A stretch of DNA of 64,000 nt from Pontibaca salina (GTDB lineage: Bacteria; Pseudomonadota; Alphaproteobacteria; Rhodobacterales; Rhodobacteraceae), in the NCBI RefSeq assembly GCF_016307205.1, contig NZ_JAEIJD010000006.1:124001-188000 (forward strand), given 5' to 3'. Below the pieces are notes generated by a model. The model did not search any database. It was not told the origin of the DNA and was given only the letters and a program-made list of their open reading frames with translations. The position numbers and the translations under genes were made by a program. The first letter of the stretch is position 1; every line of letters begins with the position of its first letter. Shown piece by piece: positions 49,380-58,260 of the stretch.

Positions 49380-51827
49380 ATGAGTGAATTGACAGAGACC
49401 GCGCGGGTTGTGGTTATCGGTGGCGGTGCCGTCGGGGCCTCGGCCTTGTATCATCTGGCTTTGGCAGGGTGGTCCGATTGCGTGCTGCTGGAAAAAAACG
49501 AGCTGACCGCAGGCAGCACCTGGCACGCGGCGGGCAATGTGCCGACGTTCTCGACCGCGTGGTCGGTGATGCACATGCAGCGCTATTCAACCGAACTCTA
49601 TCGCCGTCTGGGCGACGCGGTGGAATACCCGATGAACTATCACGTCACCGGCTCGCTGCGCCTTGGGCATTCACCCGAACGCGTGCAAGAGTTCCAGCGC
49701 GCGCGCGGCATGGGCCGCTATCAGGGTATGGATATGGAAATTCTGAGCCCGAGAGAGGCGCAGGCGCTGTATCCGTTTCTCGCGATCCACGATCTGGCGG
49801 GGGTGCTCTACGATCCCCATGATGGCGATATCGATCCGGCGCAGCTGACTCAGGCGCTGGCCAAGGGCGCGCGCGATCTGGGCTGCCGCATCGAGCGGTT
49901 TCGCCCCGCGACCGGAATCAGCCGTAAGGATGGCGAATGGATCGTCCACACGGCCAAGGGTGATATCCGCTGCGAATATGTGGTCAACGCCGCTGGCTAT
50001 TACGCACAGCGGGTGGGCGAATGGTTCAAGCCCTTCGGCGGGCGCACGGTGCCGATGATGGTGATGAGCCATCAATACATGCTAACCGACGAGATCCCCG
50101 AGATCGCCGACTGGACGCGTGACCACGGCAAGCTGCCGCTGCTGCGGGATGTGGACAGCTCTTATTACCTGCGGCAGGAAAAGACCGGGCTGAACCTTGG
50201 TCCTTATGAGCGCAACTGCAAGGCCCATTGGGTCTCACCTGACGACCCCATGCCCGAGGATTTCAGCTTCCAGCTTTACCCTGACGATCTGGAACGGCTG
50301 GAATGGTATATCGAAGACGCCATGGCGCGGGTGCCGCTGCTGGGCAGCGTCGGCGTCAATAAGGTCATCAATGGCCCGATCCCCTATGCGCCCGACGGTC
50401 TGCCACTGATCGGGCCAATACCGGGGGTGCCCAATGCGTTCGAGGCTTGCGTGTTTACCTTTGGCATTGCACAGGCGGGTGGGGCGGGAAAGGTGCTGGC
50501 CGAATGGATCGTTGAGGGCGCGACCGAGTGGGACATGTGGGCCTGTGATCCGCGGCGCTATACTGCCTATGCCGACAATGATTATTGTATCGCCAAGGGG
50601 ATGGAGACCTATGGCCACGAATACGCCATGCATTTTCCCTGGCACGAATGGCCCGCCGGGCGGAACCGGCGGTTGTCGTCCCTGCACGATCGGTTGAAGG
50701 CAGCGGGCGCGCAATTCGGACCCTATAACGGCTGGGAGCGGGCCAACTGGTTTGCGCAGCAAGGCGACGATACGTCCGAGGCGGCAACCCAGACCTGGGA
50801 CCGCTCAGGCCCGTGGGAAAAACGCATTCGCGAGGAATGCCATGTGGTGCGCGATGGCGTCGGCGTAATTGCGATCAGCGGTTTTACCCGGCTCAAGGTC
50901 GAGGGGCCGGGGGCGCGCGATTTCGTCGACGGGCTGACCGCGTCGCGTCTACCGGAACCGGGGCGCATCGGGCTGGCCTATTTCCCCGACCATCGCGGCC
51001 GTATCCTTACCGAGTGTTCAGTTATGGTGCATGGTTCGGACGAGGTCGGCCTCATCACGGCCGCCGCCGCGCAATGGCATGACGGCGAATTGTTGCGGCG
51101 GCAGGCCCCAAAGGGGATCACCGTCAGCGATCATTCCGACGCGGTGGAATGTCTGCTTGTAACCGGACCCAAGACGCGCGAGATCCTCGAGCCGCTGACC
51201 GAAGGCCACGACCTGATGGCGCCTTGGCTATCGGTCAGCATGACGGGCAAGGTTGCGGGCGAGGATTGCGCGCTGATCCGCGTCTCTTTTGCTGGCGAAC
51301 TGGGCTGGGAGATCCATTGTGCGCCCGATAGCGCCGGGACAATCTGGGATGCGTTGCTTGATGCGGGGGTAAAACCCTTTGGCATGTATGCGCTGAATTC
51401 TCTGCGCCTCGAAAAGGGCTATCGCGCGTGGAAGGGTGATCTGACCAGCGATTACACCTTGCTTGAGGGTGGGCTGGATCGTTTCATCAAATTGGACAAG
51501 CCGCAGGATTTCCCCGGCAAGGCGGCATTGCTGCACGAGAAACAGCAGGGCAGCCCCAAGCAGTTCGTGACATTGATCGTCGATGCCGATACAGCGGATG
51601 CGCCCTCGATGTCGACGATCTGGCATGAAGGCGAGATCGTCGGAGAAACCAATTCCGGCGCGTGGGGCTACCGTGTCAATGCTTCAATCGCGCTGGGCAT
51701 GATCCGCAGCGATCTTGCGCTACCGGGCACCGAGGTCGAGATCGAAATCTACGGCGATCGCTGCCGCGCCATCGTCCAGCCTGATCAGCCGCTGTGGGAT
51801 GCAGATAACGAAAGGCTGCGCGCATGA
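49380..51827 (+). CDS. FAD-dependent dimethylglycine/sarcosine dehydrogenase-like protein with GcvT domain
   Basis: An 815-aa two-domain flavoprotein. The N half is a DAO-type oxidoreductase with VVVIGGGAVGASALYHLALA (FAD site, about 10-30) and AGSTWHAAGN, the His context of covalent FAD in the dimethylglycine and sarcosine dehydrogenases. From about residue 430 come the FAO-type linker and GcvT domains (GFTRLKVEGPGARDFVDGLT, VSFAGELGWEIHCAPDSAGT), which bind tetrahydrofolate and catch the released C1 unit. Substrate could be dimethylglycine, sarcosine or another methylated amine. The methyltransferase gene starts inside its last codons. Confidence 0.88.
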   Translation: MSELTETARVVVIGGGAVGASALYHLALAGWSDCVLLEKNELTAGSTWHAAGNVPTFSTAWSVMHMQRYSTELYRRLGDAVEYPMNYHVTGSLRLGHSPERVQEFQRARGMGRYQGMDMEILSPREAQALYPFLAIHDLAGVLYDPHDGDIDPAQLTQALAKGARDLGCRIERFRPATGISRKDGEWIVHTAKGDIRCEYVVNAAGYYAQRVGEWFKPFGGRTVPMMVMSHQYMLTDEIPEIADWTRDHGKLPLLRDVDSSYYLRQEKTGLNLGPYERNCKAHWVSPDDPMPEDFSFQLYPDDLERLEWYIEDAMARVPLLGSVGVNKVINGPIPYAPDGLPLIGPIPGVPNAFEACVFTFGIAQAGGAGKVLAEWIVEGATEWDMWACDPRRYTAYADNDYCIAKGMETYGHEYAMHFPWHEWPAGRNRRLSSLHDRLKAAGAQFGPYNGWERANWFAQQGDDTSEAATQTWDRSGPWEKRIREECHVVRDGVGVIAISGFTRLKVEGPGARDFVDGLTASRLPEPGRIGLAYFPDHRGRILTECSVMVHGSDEVGLITAAAAQWHDGELLRRQAPKGITVSDHSDAVECLLVTGPKTREILEPLTEGHDLMAPWLSVSMTGKVAGEDCALIRVSFAGELGWEIHCAPDSAGTIWDALLDAGVKPFGMYALNSLRLEKGYRAWKGDLTSDYTLLEGGLDRFIKLDKPQDFPGKAALLHEKQQGSPKQFVTLIVDADTADAPSMSTIWHEGEIVGETNSGAWGYRVNASIALGMIRSDLALPGTEVEIEIYGDRCRAIVQPDQPLWDADNERLRA

Positions 51828-52717
51828 GCGATATCATTCTTCTTGATGGCGGCATCGGACAGGAACTGGTCAAGCGGGCAGGCGATCCGGCAACGCCGCT
51901 CTGGTCCACACGGGTCATGATGGATCAGCCGGATATGGTCGGTGAAGTGCATTCGGATTATTTTGCCGCGGGTGCAACTGTGGCCACCACCAATACCTAT
52001 GCGCTGCACCGCTCGCGGCTGGAGCGGGCCGGGCTTGAGGATGACCTGCCGGCGTTGATCGACATTGCCGTCACGCAGGCTGAAATGGCGCGCAGTAAAC
52101 ATGGCGGGCGCATCGCCGGCGCACTTGGTCCGCTATATGCATCCTACCGTCCGGATCTGACGCCTGATCCGGACGACGCCGCGCTGAAATTTCGTGAACT
52201 TGTGCAACTGATGACCCCGCACGTCGATCTGTTCCTGATTGAAACCCTGTCCTCGTTGCAAGAGGCCGAAGGCGCTTTGCGTGGCACCCAAGATTGCGGC
52301 AAACCAGTCTGGCCGGCGCTGACGGTGCAGGATGACGACGGCACCCGCCTGCGCTCGGGCGAGCCTTTGGCCGAGATCGCGCCGCTGATCGACCGGTTTC
52401 GCCCCGAAGCGGTGCTGCTGAACTGCTCGCGCCCCGAGGCCATTACTCAGGGGCTGGATCATCTGAAGCCACTTGGCCGCCCCTTCGGCGCCTATGCCAA
52501 CGGCTTTACGCATATCACACAGGCGTTCCTGCAGGACGCGCCGACGGTCGACGCGCTTGAACAGCGGCAGGATCTGACGCCAGCAGCCTATGCCGATTTC
52601 GCGATGGACTGGGTAGAGCAGGGCGCTACCATCGTCGGTGGTTGCTGCGAGGTCGGCCCCGCCCATATTGCGGAACTGGCCCGACGCCTGCGCGCCGCCG
52701 ATCATCGCATCGTCTGA
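51824..52717 (+). CDS. Homocysteine S-methyltransferase family protein
   Basis: A 297-aa zinc methyltransferase of the homocysteine S-methyltransferase fold. LLDGGIGQELVKRAGDP starts the barrel. The zinc Cys are in LLNCSRPEA (about 202) and the pair in VGGCCEVGP (about 280). It probably moves a methyl group from betaine, S-methylmethionine or a similar donor to homocysteine. Between two dimethylglycine-type dehydrogenases, a betaine role (giving dimethylglycine) is attractive. It overlaps the preceding gene by four bases, 19 bases before the next. Confidence 0.85.
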   Translation: MSDIILLDGGIGQELVKRAGDPATPLWSTRVMMDQPDMVGEVHSDYFAAGATVATTNTYALHRSRLERAGLEDDLPALIDIAVTQAEMARSKHGGRIAGALGPLYASYRPDLTPDPDDAALKFRELVQLMTPHVDLFLIETLSSLQEAEGALRGTQDCGKPVWPALTVQDDDGTRLRSGEPLAEIAPLIDRFRPEAVLLNCSRPEAITQGLDHLKPLGRPFGAYANGFTHITQAFLQDAPTVDALEQRQDLTPAAYADFAMDWVEQGATIVGGCCEVGPAHIAELARRLRAADHRIV

Positions 52718-52736
52718 GGCCGGAAAGGACAGCATC

Positions 52737-55175
52737 ATGCCCGATCTTCCCCAAACGGCCCGCGTGGTCATTATCGGCGGTGGCATCGTCGGCTGTTCGG
52801 TCGCCTATCACCTGACCCGGCTAGGATGGCGTGACGTGGTGCTGCTGGAACGCAAGCAATTGACCAGCGGCACCACATGGCACGCTGCCGGGTTGATCGC
52901 GCAACTGCGCGCCACCGCCAACATGACGCGGCTGGCGAAATACAGTCAGGAACTTTACGGCGAACTTGAGGCGGAAACCGGGATTGCCACCGGATTCCGT
53001 CGGGTCGGTTCGATCACCGCCGCGCTGAGCGGCGAGCGGCTGGAAGAACTGCGCCGGCAGGCGGCGATGGCGCGGGCCTTCGGCGTTGAGGTCGAAGAGA
53101 TCGCGCCGGACGACATTGCTGGGCGCTATCCGCATCTGAACATTGACGGCGTGCGCGGCGGGGTCTGGCTGCCCAAGGACGGGCAGGGCGACCCCGGCAA
53201 CATCACGTTGGCGCTGGCCAGAGGTGCCCGCCAGCGGGGGGCGCTGATTGCCGAGCACACCAGCGTCACCGGCCTGACCCGCGACGGGCGGCGCATCAGC
53301 GGGGTTGATTGGCAGGGGCGCGAAGGGGGTGGCCATATCGCCTGTGACGCAGTGGTGAATTGCGCGGGGATGTGGGGCCACGAGCTGGGCCGCATGGCTG
53401 GCGTCAACATTCCGCTTCAGGCCTGCGAGCATTTCTATATCGTCAGCGAACCGATTGCCGGGCTGGGTCCGCTGCCAGTGCTGCGGGTCCCGGACGAATG
53501 CGCCTATTACAAGGAGGATGCGGGCAAGCTGATGCTTGGCGCGTTCGAGCCTTTGGCCAAGCCATGGGGGCCGATCCCGGCGGAATTCGAGTTCGACGAA
53601 TTACCGCCGGATTTCGACCATTTCGAACCGATTCTTGAGATGGCAGTGAACCGGATGCCGATGCTGGGGCAGGCGGGGATCCACACCTTCTTTAACGGAC
53701 CCGAAAGTTTTACGCCGGACAATGCCTATCACCTCGGCCTCGCGCCCGAAGCCGACAATCTATGGGTCGCCGCCGGGTTCAATTCGGTCGGGATCCAATC
53801 GGCCGGGGGCGCGGGCATGGCACTGGCGCAATGGATGGAGGACGGCGAAAAGCCATTTGATCTGGGTGATGTGGACATTTCTAGAATGCAGCCGTTTCAG
53901 GGCAACCGTCGCTATCTGCGCGAACGCGCCAGCGAAACCCTGGGGCTGCTCTATGCCGATCACTTTCCCTTTCGGCAGAAAACCAGCGCACGCGGCATCA
54001 GGCGCAGTCCCTTCCACGCGCTACTGGCCGCGCGCGGCGCGGTATTTGGCGAATTGGCCGGATGGGAGCGCGCCAACTGGTTCGCGCGCGAGGGGCGAGA
54101 ACGCGAGTATCGCTATAGCTGGAAGCGCCAGAATTTTTTTGCCAATGTGGCCGAAGAACTGGCAGCCCTGCGCACCGGCGTCGTCATCTATGACATGTCG
54201 TCTTTCGGCAAGCTGCGCGTCGAGGGACCGGAGGCCGAGGATTTCCTGAATCATGTCTGCGGTGCCAACATGGCGGTGCCAGAAGGCCGGATCGTCTATA
54301 CCCAGTTTCTGAACCCGCGCGGCGGGATCGAGGCGGATGTAACCGTGACCCGCTTGTCCGAAACCGCCTATCTGGTGGTGACACCCGCGGCCACACGGCT
54401 GGCCGACGAGATCTGGCTTCGCCGCCATCTGGGTGAGCGGCGCGCGATCATCACCGATGTGACAGCGGGCGAGGGCGTGCTGGCGGTGATGGGGCCAAAA
54501 GCACGCGAATTGATGCAGGCGGTCTCACCAAATGACTTCTCGAACAGCGCCTTCCCCTTCGGAACGGCGCAACAGATCGAACTCGGCCTTGGCCTCGCGC
54601 GGGCGCACCGCATCTCCTATGTGGGCGAACTCGGCTGGGAAATCTATGTCAGTGCCGACATGGCCGTCCATATATTTGAAACGCTCTGGCAGGCGGGGCA
54701 GGAACTTGATTTGAAACTGGCTGGGCTGCACATGATGGATTGCGCCCGGATGGAAAAGGGGTTCCGCCATTTCGGCCATGACATCACCTGCGAAGATCAT
54801 GTGCTTGAGGCCGGGCTGGGCTTTGCGGTCGAGACTGGCAAGCCTGCATTTATCGGTCGCGAGGCGGTGCTGCAAAAACGCGAGGCAGGACTTGACCGTC
54901 GGCTGGTGCAGTTCCGTCTGCGCGACCCCGAGCCGCTGCTCTACCACAACGAACCGATCCTGCGTGACGGACAGATTGTCGGCCATCTGACATCCGGTGC
55001 CTACGGGCATCACATCGGGACGGCGCTGGGCATGGGCTATGTGCCCTGTTCGGGCGAAAGAGCGGCCGATCTGCTTGGCTCGACCTACGAAATTGACGTC
55101 GCGGGTACGCGCGTGGGGGCAGAGGCGTCGCTGGCGCCGTTTTATGACCCGAAATCCGAGCGCATGCGGGCCTGA
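52737..55175 (+). CDS. Second FAD/GcvT-type dehydrogenase (dimethylglycine/sarcosine type)
   Basis: An 812-aa paralogue of the first dehydrogenase with the same layout. FAD site VVIIGGGIVGCSVAYHLTRL, SGTTWHAAGLIAQLR with the covalent-FAD His context, and C-terminal GcvT domain with YDMSSFGKLRVEGPEAEDFL, RISYVGELGWEIYVSADMAV, MEKGFRHFGHDI. It resembles the sarcosine or dimethylglycine dehydrogenases more typically than the first. Two successive enzymes would fit two successive demethylations to glycine. The long open frame upstream overlaps the methyltransferase gene. The start at 52737 has GGAAAGGA before it. Confidence 0.88.
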   Translation: MPDLPQTARVVIIGGGIVGCSVAYHLTRLGWRDVVLLERKQLTSGTTWHAAGLIAQLRATANMTRLAKYSQELYGELEAETGIATGFRRVGSITAALSGERLEELRRQAAMARAFGVEVEEIAPDDIAGRYPHLNIDGVRGGVWLPKDGQGDPGNITLALARGARQRGALIAEHTSVTGLTRDGRRISGVDWQGREGGGHIACDAVVNCAGMWGHELGRMAGVNIPLQACEHFYIVSEPIAGLGPLPVLRVPDECAYYKEDAGKLMLGAFEPLAKPWGPIPAEFEFDELPPDFDHFEPILEMAVNRMPMLGQAGIHTFFNGPESFTPDNAYHLGLAPEADNLWVAAGFNSVGIQSAGGAGMALAQWMEDGEKPFDLGDVDISRMQPFQGNRRYLRERASETLGLLYADHFPFRQKTSARGIRRSPFHALLAARGAVFGELAGWERANWFAREGREREYRYSWKRQNFFANVAEELAALRTGVVIYDMSSFGKLRVEGPEAEDFLNHVCGANMAVPEGRIVYTQFLNPRGGIEADVTVTRLSETAYLVVTPAATRLADEIWLRRHLGERRAIITDVTAGEGVLAVMGPKARELMQAVSPNDFSNSAFPFGTAQQIELGLGLARAHRISYVGELGWEIYVSADMAVHIFETLWQAGQELDLKLAGLHMMDCARMEKGFRHFGHDITCEDHVLEAGLGFAVETGKPAFIGREAVLQKREAGLDRRLVQFRLRDPEPLLYHNEPILRDGQIVGHLTSGAYGHHIGTALGMGYVPCSGERAADLLGSTYEIDVAGTRVGAEASLAPFYDPKSERMRA

Positions 55176-55211
55176 CTTGCCCTTGTTGTAGCGGAACATT
55201 AGGCAGGCGCA

Positions 55212-55865
55212 ATGCAACCGGGTTATGAATACGCGCCACCTGACACGCCGCTTCACATCCTGCACGAGGATGCGCACTTGATCGCGGTGAACAAGCCGTC
55301 GGGCTTGCTGACTGTGCCCGGCAAGGGCCCAGCCTTGCGCGACTGCCTGATCGAGCGGCTGCGCGAAATGTACCCGGAAATATTGCTGGTGCATCGGTTG
55401 GACCGGGACACATCCGGCGTGATCGTCTTTGCCCTGACGCGCCATGCGCAGCGCCATCTCAGCCTCCAGTTCGAGCGCCGGCACGCGAAGAAATCCTATC
55501 TGGCACATCTGACAGGGCAGTTAACGCCGGAAAGCGGCACCGTCGATTTGCCGCTGACCGCAGATTGGGAAAACCGCCCGCGCCAGATGGTTTGCCACGA
55601 CCGGGGCCGCAGCGCGCAGACTGATTGGCATGTGCTGCGCCACGAGGGCGACACGACCCAGGTGCGTTTGATTCCGCATACCGGGCGCAGCCATCAGCTA
55701 CGGGTGCATATGCAGGTGCTGGGCCATCCGGTGCTGGGGGACCCGCTCTATGCCGGCACAGCGGCGGCGGCGCATCCGCGCCTGATGCTGCATTCCGAAG
55801 AACTGAGCCTGCGCTGCCCCGGCACCGGCGCCGAAATGACATTCCGCGCCGACAGCGAGTTCTGA
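55212..55865 (+). CDS. RluA-family pseudouridine synthase
   Basis: A 217-aa RNA-modifying enzyme that turns uridine into pseudouridine in rRNA or tRNA. Motif HRLDRDTSGVIVFAL (about 61-75) holds the catalytic Asp. Further blocks are DAHLIAVNKPSGLLTVPGKG, RPRQMVCHDRG and LIPHTGRSHQLRVHMQVLGH, PVLGDPLYAG. No S4 domain is present, as in RluA itself. The target site is unknown. Confidence 0.92.
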   Translation: MQPGYEYAPPDTPLHILHEDAHLIAVNKPSGLLTVPGKGPALRDCLIERLREMYPEILLVHRLDRDTSGVIVFALTRHAQRHLSLQFERRHAKKSYLAHLTGQLTPESGTVDLPLTADWENRPRQMVCHDRGRSAQTDWHVLRHEGDTTQVRLIPHTGRSHQLRVHMQVLGHPVLGDPLYAGTAAAAHPRLMLHSEELSLRCPGTGAEMTFRADSEF

Positions 55866-55895
55866 AACCGGGTCGCGGCGAGACCTCTGTTTCGC

Positions 55896-57335
55896 CTATT
55901 CCGATGTCCAGCCGCTGACGGCTTTGACCTCGAGAAAATCCAAGATCCCCCACAGGCCGCCTTCACGACCATTGCCCGATTGTTTCATTCCGCCAAAGGG
56001 CGCTCCGGCCCCACGGCTCTGACCGTTCATCTCAATCATCCCCGACCGCAGGGCACGCGCCATGCGGTTGGCGCGGGCCGCATCCTGAGTCTGAACGTAG
56101 TTGGTCAGACCATAGGGCGTGTCATTGGAAATCTCGATGGCCTGCTGCTCGGTCTCAAAGGGGATGATCGACAGCACCGGCCCGAAAATCTCCTCCCGCG
56201 CGATGGTCATGTCATTGGTCACATCGGCGAAGACGGTCGGCCTGACGAAATACCCCTTGTTGTACCCTTCCGGACGACCGGTGCCACCGGTGACAAGGCG
56301 TGCGCCTTCGTCGATGCCTTTCTGAATCAGATTCTGAATCTTGTTCCATTGGACCTCGTTCACGACCGGGCCGATATGGCGTCCTTCGTCATGGGCGGTG
56401 CCGATTTCGACCGCTTGGGCCACCTGTGCGGCGGTGTCGACGGCCTGATCATAGATCTCGCGCTGGACCAGCATGCGGGAAGGGGCATTACAGGATTGGC
56501 CGGTATTGTTCATCATGTGCATCACGCCGCGTTTCACGGCCTTGTCGTCAGCATCGGCAAAGATCACGTTGGCGCCCTTGCCGCCCAATTCGAGATGCAC
56601 TTTTTTCAGCGTTTCGGCGGCGTTTTTGGAAATCGCTGTGCCGGCACGGGTCGAGCCGGTAAAGCTGATCATGTCCACATCGGGATCGGCCGAAAGCTGG
56701 CTGCCCACACCCGCACCATCGCCGTTTACCAGATTGAACACGCCGGACGGAAAACCGGTTTCGTCCATAATTTCGGCAAAGATGATGGCATTCAGCGGGC
56801 TTTGCTCAGACGGTTTCAGCACCATCGTGCACCCAGCAATTGCCGCTGCGCCGACCTTGAGCGTGATCTGGTTCATCGGCCAGTTCCAGGGCGTGATCAG
56901 CGCCGCAACGCCAACCGCCTCGTGAATGATGCGGCTGTTAGGAGCATGGTCGCCCAGCGGTTGCTCGAACTCGAATGTCTTGGCGGCACGCAGAAAGTTT
57001 CCGAGATGATTAACGCCGGCGGTGACCTGCTGTGCGCGCGCCATATCGATGGGTGCGCCCATTTCCATGCTGATCGCGCGCGCCAAATCTTCGTAGCGCG
57101 TTTGGTAAACCTCAATCAGGTTTTCGACCAGCGCGATCCGTTCCGCAGCGGGCGTGGCCATCCAGCCGGGCAGGGCGGCCCGCGCGGCGGCAACCGCGGC
57201 ATCGGTATCTTCCTTGCCGCCCAGCGAAATGACCGCGCAGGGGGCTTCGGTCGACGGGTCGATGACCTGAAAATCGTTGGGCAGCGCCGGGTCAACCCAT
57301 TTTCCGTTGATATAGAACTGACGTTTCTCGATCAT
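55896..57335 (-). CDS. NAD(P)-dependent aldehyde dehydrogenase
   Basis: A 479-aa cytoplasmic enzyme. Cofactor site PWNWPMNQITLKVGAAAIAG, FTGSTRAGTAISKNAAETLK, general base in LELGGKG and catalytic Cys in NNTGQSCNAPSRM. C-terminal EIFGPVLSIIPFETEQQAIE and FGGMKQSGNGREGG are standard. Substrate not clear; betaine-aldehyde or aromatic aldehydes are among options. The ATG at 57335 is chosen, as a longer frame from 57416 adds non-family sequence. Confidence 0.92.
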   Translation of the reverse strand: MIEKRQFYINGKWVDPALPNDFQVIDPSTEAPCAVISLGGKEDTDAAVAAARAALPGWMATPAAERIALVENLIEVYQTRYEDLARAISMEMGAPIDMARAQQVTAGVNHLGNFLRAAKTFEFEQPLGDHAPNSRIIHEAVGVAALITPWNWPMNQITLKVGAAAIAGCTMVLKPSEQSPLNAIIFAEIMDETGFPSGVFNLVNGDGAGVGSQLSADPDVDMISFTGSTRAGTAISKNAAETLKKVHLELGGKGANVIFADADDKAVKRGVMHMMNNTGQSCNAPSRMLVQREIYDQAVDTAAQVAQAVEIGTAHDEGRHIGPVVNEVQWNKIQNLIQKGIDEGARLVTGGTGRPEGYNKGYFVRPTVFADVTNDMTIAREEIFGPVLSIIPFETEQQAIEISNDTPYGLTNYVQTQDAARANRMARALRSGMIEMNGQSRGAGAPFGGMKQSGNGREGGLWGILDFLEVKAVSGWTSE

Positions 57336-57505
57336 CGCGATGTCTCCGCTATTGCATTGGCCCGGTGCGGGACCGGGATTCGGCGGCACTTTGTCACCGG
57401 CGCGGGTCAGGGGCAAGGGAGGGGATGTAAGCCGCGCTAGGAATGATTAAGTATGGGTTCGTCACGAGTAGACCATATAAAAACCACTCATTAAAGGAGA
57501 GCGCC

Positions 57506-58153
57506 ATGAGCTTGCGTATCAACGACACGGTTCCGAATTTCACGGCCGAGACTGATCACGGTCAGATTCAGTTTCACGACTGGATCGGTGACAACTGGGC
57601 GATCCTGTTTTCCCACCCCAAGGATTTTACACCGATCTGCACCACCGAATTCGGCGCCACTGCACAGATGGAAGACGAATGGGCCAAGCGCGGCACCAAG
57701 GTAATCGGGATCAGCGTGGACGGCGTCAAGGAGCATAAGGAATGGAAGGGCGATATCGAAAAGGTCGCAGGCGCACCGGCCAATTTCCCGATCATCGCCG
57801 ATGAAGGGCTGGAAGTTTCCAAGATGTTTGACATGCTTCCCGCCGATGCCTATCTGCCCGATGGCCGCACCGCCAATGACAGCGCCACTGTCCGCGCCGT
57901 GTTCATCATTGGGCCGGACAAGAAGCTCAAGCTGTCGATGACCTATCCGATGAATGTGGGCCGTAACTTTGCCGAAATTCTGCGCGCGCTTGACGCCTTG
58001 CAGACCGCCGCGAAAGAGAACGTGGCCACCCCGGCGAACTGGCAGGTCGGTGAGGACGTCGTTATCCCACCATCCGTCAGTGACGAGGACGCCAAGAAGA
58101 AATATGGCGAGTTCGAATCCGTCCTGCCCTATCTGCGCAAAACGAAGCTTTAA
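57506..58153 (+). CDS. 1-Cys peroxiredoxin (Prx6 type)
   Basis: A 215-aa peroxidase. The peroxidatic Cys45 is in HPKDFTPICTTEFG. Arg of the active site is in SATVRAVFIIGPD and the C-terminal extension (PANWQVGEDVVIPPSVSDED) is typical of the Prx6 group. No resolving Cys is placed as in 2-Cys enzymes. The start at 57506 has AAAGGAGA before it. Confidence 0.94.
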   Translation: MSLRINDTVPNFTAETDHGQIQFHDWIGDNWAILFSHPKDFTPICTTEFGATAQMEDEWAKRGTKVIGISVDGVKEHKEWKGDIEKVAGAPANFPIIADEGLEVSKMFDMLPADAYLPDGRTANDSATVRAVFIIGPDKKLKLSMTYPMNVGRNFAEILRALDALQTAAKENVATPANWQVGEDVVIPPSVSDEDAKKKYGEFESVLPYLRKTKL

Positions 58154-58161
58154 TTATTAAC

Positions 58162-58186
58162 ACAGGGGCGCCTTAGGTGCCCCTGT
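58162..58186 (+). terminator. Hairpin after the peroxiredoxin gene
   Basis: ACAGGGGCGCC and GGTGCCCCTGT pair over 11 bases with one G-U pair and a three-base loop, just after the stop. A U-run is missing. Confidence 0.5.
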
Positions 58187-58225
58187 CGCTCAGCTATACG
58201 GTAAGCGCCATATCAGCTTACGAAG

Positions 58226-58252
58226 ACGCGCCCGGAGCCGGGCCGGGCGCGT
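58226..58252 (-). terminator. Hairpin after pnp
   Basis: ACGCGCCCGG and CCGGGCGCGT form a perfect 10-bp stem with a seven-base loop between the peroxiredoxin and pnp 3' ends. No strong T tract follows in the minus direction. Confidence 0.5.
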
Positions 58253-58260
58253 TGTTGAGT

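Noticed and set aside
55980-57440. 486-codon open frame on the plus strand
   Set aside because: It is antisense to the aldehyde dehydrogenase gene, which has full catalytic motifs. Long antisense frames are common in GC-rich DNA, and the translation has no recognisable domain.
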